Assembly (NCBI GenBank): GCA_964352225.1
Contig: CAYGRM010000042.1
Location: forward strand, 1-26,299
DNA: 26,299 nt
Origin: CAJQQY01 sp964352225
Lineage (GTDB): Bacteria > Bacteroidota > Bacteroidia > Chitinophagales > Saprospiraceae
Reading direction: 5' to 3'
Shown: in pieces, positions 14,776 through 24,672 of the stretch
Layout: the number at the start of each line of letters is the position of its first letter
Position numbering within the stretch: position 1 is the first letter of the stretch
Notes under the pieces: generated by a model
Told to the model about the DNA's origin: nothing
What the model saw: the letters and a program-made list of their open reading frames with translations, nothing else
Database searches by the model: none
Position numbers and translations under genes: made by a program

Positions 14776-16179
14776 TTGGCGAAGCTAAAAATTAAAGGTA
14801 AGGATATTAGAAAAATTGGATTTCCTGAAAATAAGATTATCGGGATGGCTATTGATGCGGTTCATCGTCACTTTAAACATGAAAAGAAAGAAAATGTTTT
14901 AGCTCTTTTGGAAAAACTAAAAGATCGACCACAAGACTTTCTAATGGATGAGGCACTTGGCAACATTGCTCAGTTATTGATGCCTATCGAAGAGAAAAAA
15001 ACATTGGAAATTGCCATTGCTGACGAACCTTTAGATTTTAATATTTTTGGAAGAGAATATATCGACGATTCTGCGGTCTTGCAAATGAGCAATGCTATGC
15101 GGCTTCCTGTAACCGAAGCAGGAGCGTTGATGCCAGATGCACATCATGGATATGGTCTGCCCATTGGAGGCGTTTTAGCGACTCGTGATGCGATTATTCC
15201 TTATGCTGTGGGAGTCGATATTGGTTGTCGAATGGCCTTATCGATTTATGATCTTCCAGAATCTTACTTGAACCAACATAGCTATCATTTGAAAACAGTT
15301 TTAACTGATTGGACTTGCTTTGGAATGGGGAAAGAATTGTCGGTGACTCAAGAGCATGAAGTTCTTGATCGAAAAGAATTTAGTGAAATTCCTTTTCTGA
15401 AAAACCTACAACGGAAAGCGCAAAAGCAATTAGGATCTTCTGGTTCGGGAAATCATTTCGTCAATTTTGGAATGGTAGAAATGAAATTTGATAATAAATT
15501 AAATATCCCCGAAGGAAAATATTTAGCGATTTTATCTCACTCTGGGTCAAGAGGTTTGGGAGCAACTATTGCCAATCACTACACCAAGTTAGCACAAGAA
15601 CAATGTCCTCTTCCTCGTGAAGTGAAACACTTGGCTTGGCTAGATATGAACAAAGAAGGAGGTCAAGAATACTGGCTAGCCATGAACTTGGCAGGTGATT
15701 ACGCTTCGGCTTGTCATGATCGAATTCATATCAATTTGGCAAAAGCGCTAGGAATCAAACCCATTGCAAAAGTAGAAAATCATCACAACTTTGCTTGGAA
15801 AGAAATCCATAATGGTGAAGAATTAATGGTGCATCGAAAAGGGGCAACACCGGCTGGAAAAGATGTCCTTGGAATTATTCCAGGTTCCATGACTGCGCCT
15901 GGATTTATTGTAAGTGGAAAAGGCGAATCAGCTTCTCTCAATTCTGCTTCACATGGTGCTGGTCGTCAATTGTCGAGAACCAAAGCTAAGCAAAGCATTA
16001 CTAATTCAGCTTTGAAAAAAATGCTAAAATCCGAGGGAATTGAGTTGATCGGTGGAGGTCTTGACGAAGCACCAATTGCTTACAAAGACATTCATCAAGT
16101 GATGAAAAGTCAAAAACAATTAGTCAATATCGAAGGGACATTTTTTCCAAAAATAGTTCGGATGGATCGGGCGAAATAA
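14776..16179 (+). CDS. rtcB: RNA-splicing ligase RtcB
   Basis: This is a 467-residue RtcB (3'-phosphate/5'-hydroxyl RNA ligase, GTP- and Mn-dependent). The metal site residues are all present: Asp148 and Cys151 (GVDIGCRMA), His227 (GSGNHFVNFG), His255 (LSHSGSRGLG) and His353 (MVHRKGATPAGKD). His393 in SASHGAGRQLSR is the residue that carries GMP in the covalent intermediate. GGGLDEAPIAYKDI near the C terminus is also typical. It acts in the cytoplasm in RNA repair or recovery of cleaved tRNA. The frame opens with TTG at 14776; MAKLKIKGKDIRKIGFPEN matches the expected RtcB N terminus and the next ATG (14845, residue 24) would cut it off, so TTG is the likely start. No archease, RtcA or RtcR gene is adjacent. 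A strong terminator follows. Confidence 0.96.
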   Translation: MAKLKIKGKDIRKIGFPENKIIGMAIDAVHRHFKHEKKENVLALLEKLKDRPQDFLMDEALGNIAQLLMPIEEKKTLEIAIADEPLDFNIFGREYIDDSAVLQMSNAMRLPVTEAGALMPDAHHGYGLPIGGVLATRDAIIPYAVGVDIGCRMALSIYDLPESYLNQHSYHLKTVLTDWTCFGMGKELSVTQEHEVLDRKEFSEIPFLKNLQRKAQKQLGSSGSGNHFVNFGMVEMKFDNKLNIPEGKYLAILSHSGSRGLGATIANHYTKLAQEQCPLPREVKHLAWLDMNKEGGQEYWLAMNLAGDYASACHDRIHINLAKALGIKPIAKVENHHNFAWKEIHNGEELMVHRKGATPAGKDVLGIIPGSMTAPGFIVSGKGESASLNSASHGAGRQLSRTKAKQSITNSALKKMLKSEGIELIGGGLDEAPIAYKDIHQVMKSQKQLVNIEGTFFPKIVRMDRAK

Positions 16180-16198
16180 AATAAGTTTTCACCACATT

Positions 16199-16238
16199 AG
16201 AGCTTCCAGATTTTAAACATCTGGAAGCTCTTTTTTTT
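16199..16238 (+). terminator. Intrinsic terminator of rtcB
   Basis: A perfect 12-base stem, AGAGCTTCCAGA (16199-16210) with 16220-16231, has a nine-base loop and is followed by a run of T up to 16238. It starts about 20 bases after the rtcB stop. Confidence 0.9.
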
Positions 16239-16341
16239 AGAAAAAATACTTTATCGGAATGTTTTCATGAAAAATAAAAGATTTGCTTTACCTTAGAAGT
16301 TGATTGTAGAAATGATTTTTTTATTGAAAAAATGAAAAGTA

Positions 16342-16890
16342 ATGATTAAAAAATTTCTTTTAGTATTTGTTTTGGCAACTGGAGTATTGAGCTGTTTTTG
16401 TGATGATACTGTACCGTTTTGGAATGTAACAGATATTGAAATTTTAATAATAAATGATGCTGGAAGTGTGGTAGCCTCAGATTCTATTTCAGCTGACTCT
16501 CTAAATATGGTCGTTGATTTTACCTTAGATTATGTTGCGGAAGCTTCCTTGCAAAACCTATTTGTCAATACTGCCATGGCAACACAACCATGTCCAAACA
16601 ATGGAGAGGAAGGCATGAAAGATCCAATTAATAATATTACTCTTTCGGCAAATGAAGATTATAATAATTTTACTGCCGGAGCTTCTTTGAATGAGATTGT
16701 TCGATATGGAGATGGCCAAGGATTTGATGGTTTTGTTAGCGAGGTAGGAAGTTTTCCAGCAGTTTCTTCTTTTAGTTTTCAAGTGATGGAAAAACCAACG
16801 AATCTAGATTCTGTAAAATTTACACTTCAATTTGACTTTGTCTCTGGCAATTCTATTTCGAGAGAATCAGATTATATTTTTTGGAAATAG
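16342..16890 (+). CDS. Unrecognised lipoprotein (182 aa)
   Basis: This is a 182-residue protein with a lipoprotein signal peptide: MIKKFLLVFVLATGVLSC, with the lipid-modified Cys at position 18, followed by another Cys at 20 (SCFCDD). The mature part is predicted to be beta-rich, with WNVTDIEILIINDAG at about 27-41, a Cys-Pro-Asn segment (ATQPCPNN) near 80-87, and a C-terminal DSVKFTLQFDFVSG strand. I do not recognise a family with certainty; the general look resembles the small Bacteroidota lipoproteins grouped in DUF5034, which a profile search could test. It has its own position between two terminated units, and no binding or catalytic motif is visible. It reads as a normal, intact gene. 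Confidence 0.75.
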   Translation: MIKKFLLVFVLATGVLSCFCDDTVPFWNVTDIEILIINDAGSVVASDSISADSLNMVVDFTLDYVAEASLQNLFVNTAMATQPCPNNGEEGMKDPINNITLSANEDYNNFTAGASLNEIVRYGDGQGFDGFVSEVGSFPAVSSFSFQVMEKPTNLDSVKFTLQFDFVSGNSISRESDYIFWK

Positions 16891-17048
16891 TCTTCAGATT
16901 ACTAAAGTTACTTTTCTCAGTAACATGAGTTCACCTTCGCCTGCTTTCCTCGTTATTATTAGAAAGATAAATTATCCTATTTTTTCACTCCAAAATTCAC
17001 CTTCCTCTTTTCTTTTTTGTATTTTCCATAAAATAGATTGAGACCATC

Positions 17049-17777
17049 ATGAGAAAAATATTAATCACTTACTTTTGCATCCTCTCTCCCTTATTTATTT
17101 TTTCCCAAAATCACAACTACACTAAAATTAAGACTGCGATCAAGATTTTGAAAATCCATGAATCAAGTTTGAATCAGCTATCCCCTTTTGAGGAAGGCGG
17201 GATGGAAAAAATTGATCGTTTGAATAGAAAGGTGAGTGAAAAATTATTGGAAATTTTACAGATGCCGGAGATTGTTGATTTCCCCAAAGATAGTATTCCA
17301 TTTTTTTCTGGGCAATCGGATGATCAAAACTTTGCTGTTTTTTCATGGATAGAAAATTTAGGTGGATCATTCAAAATGTGTATCAATATTTTTTATTGGA
17401 AAAATGCAAAGGGGTTGCCGATGGCTAAAGAGATGAATATAGAAGATGAATTTGCTGGCTATGGAAATGTAATTGAAATAAAAAATAACGACAATGAAAC
17501 TTTGTATTTTTTAATTGGCGGAGGTACTTCTTGCAATACTTGTCGCTTTGAAAAAGCTTTATTATTAAAAATTGGTGAAACTAATTTAGAAGAAGTTTTT
17601 TCTTTTCAAATTGATTATCGATTCAATAATGATATTCCTGGTTTTAGTTTTGACCAAAAAAATCAGATCCTAAATTACGAATATATCGAAGAAGAATGCG
17701 AGGATGATGAAGGGGAGAATTGTTGGGTTCGAGGGAAGTTTAAATTTAATGGGAATACGTTTGAAGAGATTGAATAG
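17049..17777 (+). CDS. Unrecognised secreted protein (242 aa)
   Basis: This is a 242-residue protein with a signal peptide at residues 1-20 (MRKILITYFCILSPLFIFSQ, cleavage near FSQ-N). The mature part is soluble, with an amphipathic helical start (about 23-72), then mixed beta-strands. Cys162-x2-Cys165 in GGGTSCNTCRFEKALLL and an acidic Cys pair at 217 and 225 (EECEDDEGENC) could form disulfides. I do not recognise a family. Its neighbours, a lipoprotein upstream and the type IX cargo on the other strand downstream, do not indicate its job. The stop is followed by a short direct repeat and a two-way terminator. The ATG at 17049 is chosen because it gives a full signal peptide. Confidence 0.75.
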   Translation: MRKILITYFCILSPLFIFSQNHNYTKIKTAIKILKIHESSLNQLSPFEEGGMEKIDRLNRKVSEKLLEILQMPEIVDFPKDSIPFFSGQSDDQNFAVFSWIENLGGSFKMCINIFYWKNAKGLPMAKEMNIEDEFAGYGNVIEIKNNDNETLYFLIGGGTSCNTCRFEKALLLKIGETNLEEVFSFQIDYRFNNDIPGFSFDQKNQILNYEYIEEECEDDEGENCWVRGKFKFNGNTFEEIE

Positions 17778-17802
17778 TTTTTTTTTAGAAATGAAAACTA
17801 AG

Positions 17803-17846
17803 AATGGTCAATGAGTTTCGATCTTTGAGAAATGGTCTATGAGTTT
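17803..17846. repeat. Short direct repeat after the 242-aa gene
   Basis: AATGGTCAATGAGTTT (17803-17818) returns as AATGGTCTATGAGTTT (17831-17846), 15 of 16 bases identical with a 28-base period. It lies between the stop codon and the terminator and could be a slippage or duplication product; no function is evident. Confidence 0.6.
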
Positions 17847-17892
17847 TATTCTCCATTTAAATTAAACTATTTTGTCCATTTACTAAAAAAAT

Positions 17893-17928
17893 AAAAGGGT
17901 AACATTTTTCAAAATGCTACCCTTTTTT
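17893..17928. terminator. Bidirectional terminator between convergent genes
   Basis: AAAAGGGTA (17893-17901) pairs with TACCCTTTT (17918-17926), and the stem continues inside with CATTTT/AAAATG after one mismatch. T-rich ends exist on both strands. It lies between the 242-residue gene (+) and the giant cargo gene (-). A smaller seven-base stem ACGATTT/AAATCGT at 17971-17987 directly follows the cargo stop. Confidence 0.85.
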
Positions 17929-17988
17929 CTAGTTCCAATTATTCAATGCTTACATCTTTTACATTTTTTAACGATTTAGAAAATCGTC

Positions 17989-20900
17989 TTATTTAATGAT
18001 CGTCACATCTCCTTTTTTGAACAAATCTAAAGTCCGTCCACAACTATTGACTTTTATTCTGATGTAATAAACATATACTCCAGGATTGAAAACTTTAGTA
18101 TTTAATGTTCCATCCCAACCTTCATCTGTATCCTGTGTATCGTACAAATGATTTCCCCATCGATCAAAAATGAATAGTTCAAATGATTCGATTCTAACAT
18201 TCGGCGAAGGATAAACTCTGAATTTATCATTAGCTCCATCGCCATTTGGAGAGAATGCATTCGGAATATATAAATACGAACTAATGTCGTCATCTCCATA
18301 AGAAATCTGAACTTCTTGCACCACAGTTTCACATTCATTGGTCACACCAACTACGTAAGTTCCTTCTTCATTTACAGTCAATTGTGGCTCAGTACTTCCA
18401 TCACTCCAGAGATAAGTTAGGTTGGAAGCATCACCTGCCAGGATCTGTGGTTCTAGAACAATACCACTTCCATCACAAGGTAAAAGTAAAGCTGGTAAAT
18501 TAATTTGTAACTGCGGATCGCCTTGCAGAGTGAACGGTTGCTCTTGTACACATCCATTTCCATCTTGCACATAAACCATATAATTCATCGCAAAAAGGTT
18601 CTCAAATAATGGCGTCGCTTGGAAATTATTTCCATCTAAAGAGTAAGAAAATGGAGCTGTTCCAATTGGGTTTTCGATAGTAATTGTTCCTTCATTTCCA
18701 TTCCAACATGGTTCCTCTGACTGTAAATCAAATTGAATTTGAGGGAACCCATTCACAATCAATGTGACAATGGAATCACAACCATTTTGATCAATATAAG
18801 TGAACTCAAGTTGAGTACCTGGACCGTATTCTGTGTCCTCATATTCGACCGTTTCGTTAGGACAAATATCAAAATCCAAGACGGTAGAATTCGTCGGAAA
18901 TGGAATCACATCTATCGTATCAATATAATTACATCCTTCTGGAGAAGTCATTGGGATTTCTGTCAATCCAACAGGATAGTTGACCCCATTATACATTACA
19001 TCATTTCCATCACAAGAGGAAAGTTCAGTATAGGAACTACTGTTGGGTAATTCAGTAATCGTAACTGTAATGATCGAGTCACATCCTAACACATCTAAAT
19101 AATCAAAATCAGTTGGTACTCCTGCTGGCACTACTACTCCATCAAAAGTATAATTTTCCCCAAAACAAACTGAATCTGCAAAATCTGTTACAGATGAAAT
19201 ACAGTTAATTTGTAATAACCAATCGATAACTTCCATATCATCGCAACCAAACAAAGTCGAATCAATATCATTCCATACGGCAATTACATTGGCTGGCAAT
19301 CCAGATAAATCTAAATCCAAATTGTAATTAACAGAAGGAATATTATCAAAAGTATAAGTTCCATTCGTACCTGAAGTAACTGTGTCCACCGGTACTCCGT
19401 TATTATTTAAAATAATATTTATCCCACTCACTAAAGTATCTGATCCATCAATAATGCCGTTGTTATTGACATCCATGTATACATTTCCTTCGAATGTTCC
19501 AAAACCATCAATTAGATCTAAGCTTAAAATATCAGAAGTGGTCTCACAACCAAACGCATCAGTCATCACAACATGATAATCTCCACTTTCGAGGGCGACA
19601 TAATCTCCAATCGTTCCAGCTGGTCCAGGAATCAAAGCACCATCTAAATACCATTGATAGCTCACCACATTATTTATCGTAGGAAGACAAATCGTATCTG
19701 GTTTACATCGAGTATGACAACCATCTGGTATTTTTTTCAAATCAGGCCCCTGATTAATTTCTATTTTATTACTCTCGCCAGAGCAACCAAACATCGTAAT
19801 CCCTCGAACAAAATATTGACCAGCTGCACTTGCTTGAATACTGGTGCCTATCTCTCCGGTATTCCAAACATAAGTTAAATCAACTGATGGATTATCAACC
19901 GTAAATGTGGTCAAAGTATTTTCGCAAACTGGTGACATTGGACTTGAAGAAATTTGAATATCAGTTGGCGTAGGATGAACAACAATGTCAAATGGGCCAA
20001 CTGTATTCGAACAACCCGTAGTCGTATCTAAAATATCCAAAGTAAGAGAGTACGTCCCCGCAGCCAATTGATTACCTCGATCCTCTGAATATTCTAGTTC
20101 AGAACCAATCATTCCATCTGACCACGTGAAAATATAATCTGTCGTTTTATTCGTTACTTGCAAGTAGATATCTTCCCCTTCACAAGTAGAATAATTATCA
20201 TAAAATACATTGACAGGTTGCCCAAACTCATCATACTCTACCGCTTGAATCGCAGCGGTTGGCAATGGAATAATATCCAAAACTGCCGTTGGTGGAATGT
20301 ATTGACAACCAATACTATTGGTAATCGTAACTGTGTAAGCACCTGCTTCACCTGTAGTAATACTTTCTCCAAATGTACCGTCTGACCATTCCCAAGAGAT
20401 ACCTCCTGTCGGTGCAGTCAAGGTTGTTACATCACCTTCGCAAATTGGGGAAGGTGTGCTAAAACTAATTTGACCAACTAATGTATTTGGCGCAACGGTT
20501 ACTACTTTAGTAACACTTCCAGTACATCCCCAAACATCAGTTACAATACAAGTCACATTATAATTTCCAGCATTTTCATAGGAGTGAAATGGATTTGCAA
20601 TCTCAGAAGTATTCGCATCTCCACTTGCCACATCTCCAAAATTCCAATCATAAAATAAAACATCAGCAGAAGGGATTGCTGTAAAACTCAAAGCAGTTCC
20701 TTCACAGTTTAAAACTGGCTCATCAAAATCAATCGTTGGAGGTGCTTCGATAGTGACCGTTTTTACTCTAGTAGCGGTACAACCTGTTCCATGACCTACT
20801 GTCAATGTCACGTCGTATGTTCCCGGTGCAGAATAAGCATGTGATGGATTTTGATTTGTAGAAGTATTGTTAGCACCGCTTGCTGGATCTCCAAAATCCC

Positions 20901-23900
20901 AAATCCAACTTTGCACCACTTCTCCTGGAAGGAACCCAGTCAAATCTTCAAAAGCTAAAGCTTCATCAACACATGCCGTTCCAAAACTAAAATCTGGAGA
21001 AATCGGAACGGTTACTAATTTCGAATCATAACAAATGATTCCCGCAGGAGTCAAAGCAGTCAAAGTAACAATGTAGTAACCCACATTCGAAAACTGATGT
21101 GATGGATTTGGGAAAGCAGAACTATTATTCACGCCACTTGCGATATCGTCAAAATCCCATTGCTCTGTTCCGGGTACAAAGTTGGGGGAAACATTTTCAA
21201 AATTAAAAATATCACATTCGTTAGTTACCGTAAAAGCCATCTGCACATCTGTTCCTTGATCACAAACTGCTGGCAATCCTGGATTATTACAAACTCCTCC
21301 ACCTGCTCCACAGAAATCCCAAATGGTAATTGTATTAGAAAAAGTTTCACAACCATTTTGATCGAGAACAGCTACTTGGAAAGTTCCAAATTCCATTGAA
21401 GTAATTACTGATGAATTCATTCCAGGTTGCAGGACTCCGTTGATATACCATTGATAAGTATAACCTGCTGGAACTTCTGTAGCATGAATTTCTGCGATGG
21501 GATCGGGGTTCGGTCCAGTATAACATCTTAATCTACTCCCTGGAACAGAAACAGTTACTGCTGGCTCGGGATAGCCCTCTATCTCAAATGCTACATTATT
21601 TTCACAACCAAAACTATTAGTCACCACAAGTTCGAATGCACCTGCTGGCAAATTAGCTGTTGCCGTATTTGTAATAGTTCCTCCAGTTGCTGTTTTCCAT
21701 AAATAAGAATCGTAAGTACCTGCTACGCCAATTGTAGTTGCATCTCCTGGACAAACAAATAAGTCACCAGTAATCACCGGTTCTGGTTTTGCAATGATAG
21801 TTATTGGCGTTGATTCAGTCGAACCACACATCGTAACTTGCACATCAGCATTTCCATCTTGATGCCAAAACACCTCAATGGTATTAGTATTTTCTCCCGA
21901 AAGAATTGTTCCTGCATCTGCCGGAACTATATTCCATTCATATTTTACACCAGGGAAAAAATCAGCGATATAAGTTCCTTCTGATTCTTCACAAACATTT
22001 CCATCTCCATTTACCGTAAATGCAGGCAATGGAAATACCTCTAAATCAACAGCTTCAGATTCACACGCTAAACCATCTGTACTCGTTTGTGTAACTGATA
22101 AAATATAAGGAGGAGTACTTCCAAAGGTAACATTGATGGAACTTCCTTCCTGATTAGAAATAACTCCACCGTCATTGATTGTCCATTTAAAAATATAATT
22201 CGTATTCGGGGTTTGTACATTATAGGTATAAATTTCCCCTGGACAAATTTGAGTAATTCCACTTATCGAAGTTGGTGCCACAGGTGGTTCAACGATGCTG
22301 ATATAACTTGTAAAATAAGGCGTACAAACTTCCAACGGATTTGAAGGAATTGCAAGAATAGCATATCTTCCAGAACCAGCAGTTGCAATCGTATTCCAAT
22401 CCAAATTCACTTGATCCGTTGAAGCAGCAGAAGTAAATACAACTGTTCCATCTCCTGCAGTTACTGTCCAATCACACATCACATCATTGACACCTACAAT
22501 ATCTTTTTTGGCTTCATGCACACTCATTCCATTTGCGCAAGCTTCAATATCACCTTTTAAATAAAGGTCAGGTAAAATAAAAACATCCTTCGTATCACTT
22601 CCTCCACAACCCAAATAACAATTATCATAATCCACCGAAACGACCTGTTGGACATTTGGAGAAACTTGTCCGTCCCACCTTACCTTGATGCTATTGGTAT
22701 TTTGCCCCTCTAAAATTGTTCCACCACTCGTCACCGACCAGTTGAAATCAGTCGCAGAATAATCATCAATATAATAGGTAGACTCATCTAATCTACATAC
22801 TTTTTCAGGCCCTTTAATTTCTGCATTATCAGAAATAATTGGGACAACTTCGATCGTCGGTGCAAGACAATAATTCCCTCCTGAACAACTCGAAACTCCC
22901 AACTCAATAATTCCTTCTGGACCACTCAACCATTCGATGGTAATAAAATTATCCGTAGCTCCTCCACCATCAATAATATTATAATCACCTGTGATCGTCC
23001 AACTGAATCCACTACAATTAGCATCAGTCGAATAAGTAACTGTGGTATTTTCACAAATCGTTCCTACACATGCTAAAGTTGGCGTTATCGCATCAGTCAC
23101 TTCTATCGTTACAAAAGAAGTATCACTACAGTAACAATCATTTCTCGAAATTAAATATGCCTCATAAGTTCCTGCTGTCAAATAAGTTTCCTCCGTATTA
23201 AGTGCTGTTGAAAAGTTTCCATTTCCAAAATTCCACTCAAACAAAGTAGCCCCTTCACTTTCATTATTAAACACGACAGTTCCTCCCTCACAAATACTCA
23301 CTACTCCATTTACCGCAGCAGGAATTGTCGTAAACCCAGCGTCAGGATTTTCCAAAATATCAATGCAAAGTGAACTAGTCGCAGGACATGTTGAAGTACT
23401 CGTCGGACAATTGATTTGAAAATCAAGTGCGCCCTCACATCCGAAGTCATCAATAACAGTAACCGAATATATACCAGAGCATAATCCTGTACTTGTTGAT
23501 GATGAACTCCCAGTCGACCATAAATAAGTAAAAGAATTAGAAAATGGAGAATTCGCAAGTACCTGTCCCTCCCCATCACAAAAATCACATCCAGACTCAT
23601 TGGTTTTATTTACAGAAAAAGCAAATATGCAACCATTACCTGTGTTAGGATTGTTAACCACGACTACGTTAGCCATAGCCGTATTTCCATTTTGATCAGT
23701 TACGGTACACGTATAAATTCCAGCTTCAGCAGGTATACCATCTGAAGCAGGTGTTGATATAATTGTTCCATTTGGTCCTGTCCATTCGTAAGTGTATGGA
23801 AATGCGCCTCCACTCGCGAAGGCTTGAAGAAATAATTTGAAATCTGCTGAATCAGGCTCAATTGCTCCACTAGCATTGACGATTAAATTACTACTTCCAC

Positions 23901-24672
23901 CTCCTGCTGGAGTAGTCGCGGTCACTAATCCACTTCCAGGTGATCCCCATTCTACCGTTACTTGGTTTCCATTTTCGACATAACTATCTGCACCGAGTAC
24001 TTCCCATATTACATTTTGGCCATTTGGTACGGTATAGATTGCCGTTGAGTTGGCGCAAATTTTATCACAGGAAGTTGGATTCAAACTATCTGCTGCACAA
24101 AAAGTATTGGAAAGGGAAACAAGGTCAATTGGTGAACTAGCACTAACAACTACCGTAGCTTCAGAGACCTGTCCTGTATCATCCTGCGCTGAAAGAGTAT
24201 AAATTCCTGCTTCACTCCAACAATATTCCATAGGATTTATGTCCGCTTGGTAAATTATAGTACCATCTAAATATATTTCCCAAAAAACAAATTGACCTGG
24301 CAAACTTGTAGAATAAGTTTCACAGTCTCCTTGACATGGATTAAAATTTCCTACAATATCTATCTGACATGGAAAAACTTCAATGAAAATTTGTGTACTG
24401 TCTCCTTGAGCATCGGTTACAGTAATGATCATTGTTCCTACAAAATTATAAACATACGCAAAGGAGTTTTGATTTACATTTCCCATCGTCGTACTTCCAT
24501 CCCCCCAATCAACCACATATGGCTCTTCTCCTCCATTAACAAAAAGATCGACTGGCTCTCCAAAACAACCTGAACTTGATACCGTTGCCGTTAACTGTTG
24601 AGCTTGAATATTTTTGGTAAAAAGAAATAAACTAAAAATTAAAATAGATCGAAGCAGGGTAGATTTTTTCAT
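17989..24672 (-). CDS. Giant PKD/Ig-type type IX secretion cargo (gliding-motility-associated C-terminal domain)
   Basis: This is a secreted surface protein of 2227 residues when started at the ATG at 24672. That start places the MKKSTLLRSILIFSLFLF...QAQQ signal peptide at the N terminus; the frame stays open 12 codons further upstream. PKD-like folds are visible near residues 55 (WGDGS), 480 (WNFGNG), 1171 (WDFDD), 1256 (WDFGD) and 1342 (WNFGD), with further Ig-like units between them. At about 1725-1830 there is an SdrD/Cna-B-type domain with a DVNNNGIIDGSD calcium-loop-like segment. Three repeats of about 50 residues with a GCDSI or related core follow (about 1833-1980). The last 95 residues (YIPNAFSPNGDGANDKF...FDRWGN...GWDG...GVYVYYIR) are the type B type IX sorting domain. 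It probably serves as an adhesin or matrix protein; the ligand is unknown. Confidence 0.93.
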   Translation of the reverse strand: MKKSTLLRSILIFSLFLFTKNIQAQQLTATVSSSGCFGEPVDLFVNGGEEPYVVDWGDGSTTMGNVNQNSFAYVYNFVGTMIITVTDAQGDSTQIFIEVFPCQIDIVGNFNPCQGDCETYSTSLPGQFVFWEIYLDGTIIYQADINPMEYCWSEAGIYTLSAQDDTGQVSEATVVVSASSPIDLVSLSNTFCAADSLNPTSCDKICANSTAIYTVPNGQNVIWEVLGADSYVENGNQVTVEWGSPGSGLVTATTPAGGGSSNLIVNASGAIEPDSADFKLFLQAFASGGAFPYTYEWTGPNGTIISTPASDGIPAEAGIYTCTVTDQNGNTAMANVVVVNNPNTGNGCIFAFSVNKTNESGCDFCDGEGQVLANSPFSNSFTYLWSTGSSSSTSTGLCSGIYSVTVIDDFGCEGALDFQINCPTSTSTCPATSSLCIDILENPDAGFTTIPAAVNGVVSICEGGTVVFNNESEGATLFEWNFGNGNFSTALNTEETYLTAGTYEAYLISRNDCYCSDTSFVTIEVTDAITPTLACVGTICENTTVTYSTDANCSGFSWTITGDYNIIDGGGATDNFITIEWLSGPEGIIELGVSSCSGGNYCLAPTIEVVPIISDNAEIKGPEKVCRLDESTYYIDDYSATDFNWSVTSGGTILEGQNTNSIKVRWDGQVSPNVQQVVSVDYDNCYLGCGGSDTKDVFILPDLYLKGDIEACANGMSVHEAKKDIVGVNDVMCDWTVTAGDGTVVFTSAASTDQVNLDWNTIATAGSGRYAILAIPSNPLEVCTPYFTSYISIVEPPVAPTSISGITQICPGEIYTYNVQTPNTNYIFKWTINDGGVISNQEGSSINVTFGSTPPYILSVTQTSTDGLACESEAVDLEVFPLPAFTVNGDGNVCEESEGTYIADFFPGVKYEWNIVPADAGTILSGENTNTIEVFWHQDGNADVQVTMCGSTESTPITIIAKPEPVITGDLFVCPGDATTIGVAGTYDSYLWKTATGGTITNTATANLPAGAFELVVTNSFGCENNVAFEIEGYPEPAVTVSVPGSRLRCYTGPNPDPIAEIHATEVPAGYTYQWYINGVLQPGMNSSVITSMEFGTFQVAVLDQNGCETFSNTITIWDFCGAGGGVCNNPGLPAVCDQGTDVQMAFTVTNECDIFNFENVSPNFVPGTEQWDFDDIASGVNNSSAFPNPSHQFSNVGYYIVTLTALTPAGIICYDSKLVTVPISPDFSFGTACVDEALAFEDLTGFLPGEVVQSWIWDFGDPASGANNTSTNQNPSHAYSAPGTYDVTLTVGHGTGCTATRVKTVTIEAPPTIDFDEPVLNCEGTALSFTAIPSADVLFYDWNFGDVASGDANTSEIANPFHSYENAGNYNVTCIVTDVWGCTGSVTKVVTVAPNTLVGQISFSTPSPICEGDVTTLTAPTGGISWEWSDGTFGESITTGEAGAYTVTITNSIGCQYIPPTAVLDIIPLPTAAIQAVEYDEFGQPVNVFYDNYSTCEGEDIYLQVTNKTTDYIFTWSDGMIGSELEYSEDRGNQLAAGTYSLTLDILDTTTGCSNTVGPFDIVVHPTPTDIQISSSPMSPVCENTLTTFTVDNPSVDLTYVWNTGEIGTSIQASAAGQYFVRGITMFGCSGESNKIEINQGPDLKKIPDGCHTRCKPDTICLPTINNVVSYQWYLDGALIPGPAGTIGDYVALESGDYHVVMTDAFGCETTSDILSLDLIDGFGTFEGNVYMDVNNNGIIDGSDTLVSGINIILNNNGVPVDTVTSGTNGTYTFDNIPSVNYNLDLDLSGLPANVIAVWNDIDSTLFGCDDMEVIDWLLQINCISSVTDFADSVCFGENYTFDGVVVPAGVPTDFDYLDVLGCDSIITVTITELPNSSSYTELSSCDGNDVMYNGVNYPVGLTEIPMTSPEGCNYIDTIDVIPFPTNSTVLDFDICPNETVEYEDTEYGPGTQLEFTYIDQNGCDSIVTLIVNGFPQIQFDLQSEEPCWNGNEGTITIENPIGTAPFSYSLDGNNFQATPLFENLFAMNYMVYVQDGNGCVQEQPFTLQGDPQLQINLPALLLPCDGSGIVLEPQILAGDASNLTYLWSDGSTEPQLTVNEEGTYVVGVTNECETVVQEVQISYGDDDISSYLYIPNAFSPNGDGANDKFRVYPSPNVRIESFELFIFDRWGNHLYDTQDTDEGWDGTLNTKVFNPGVYVYYIRIKVNSCGRTLDLFKKGDVTIIK

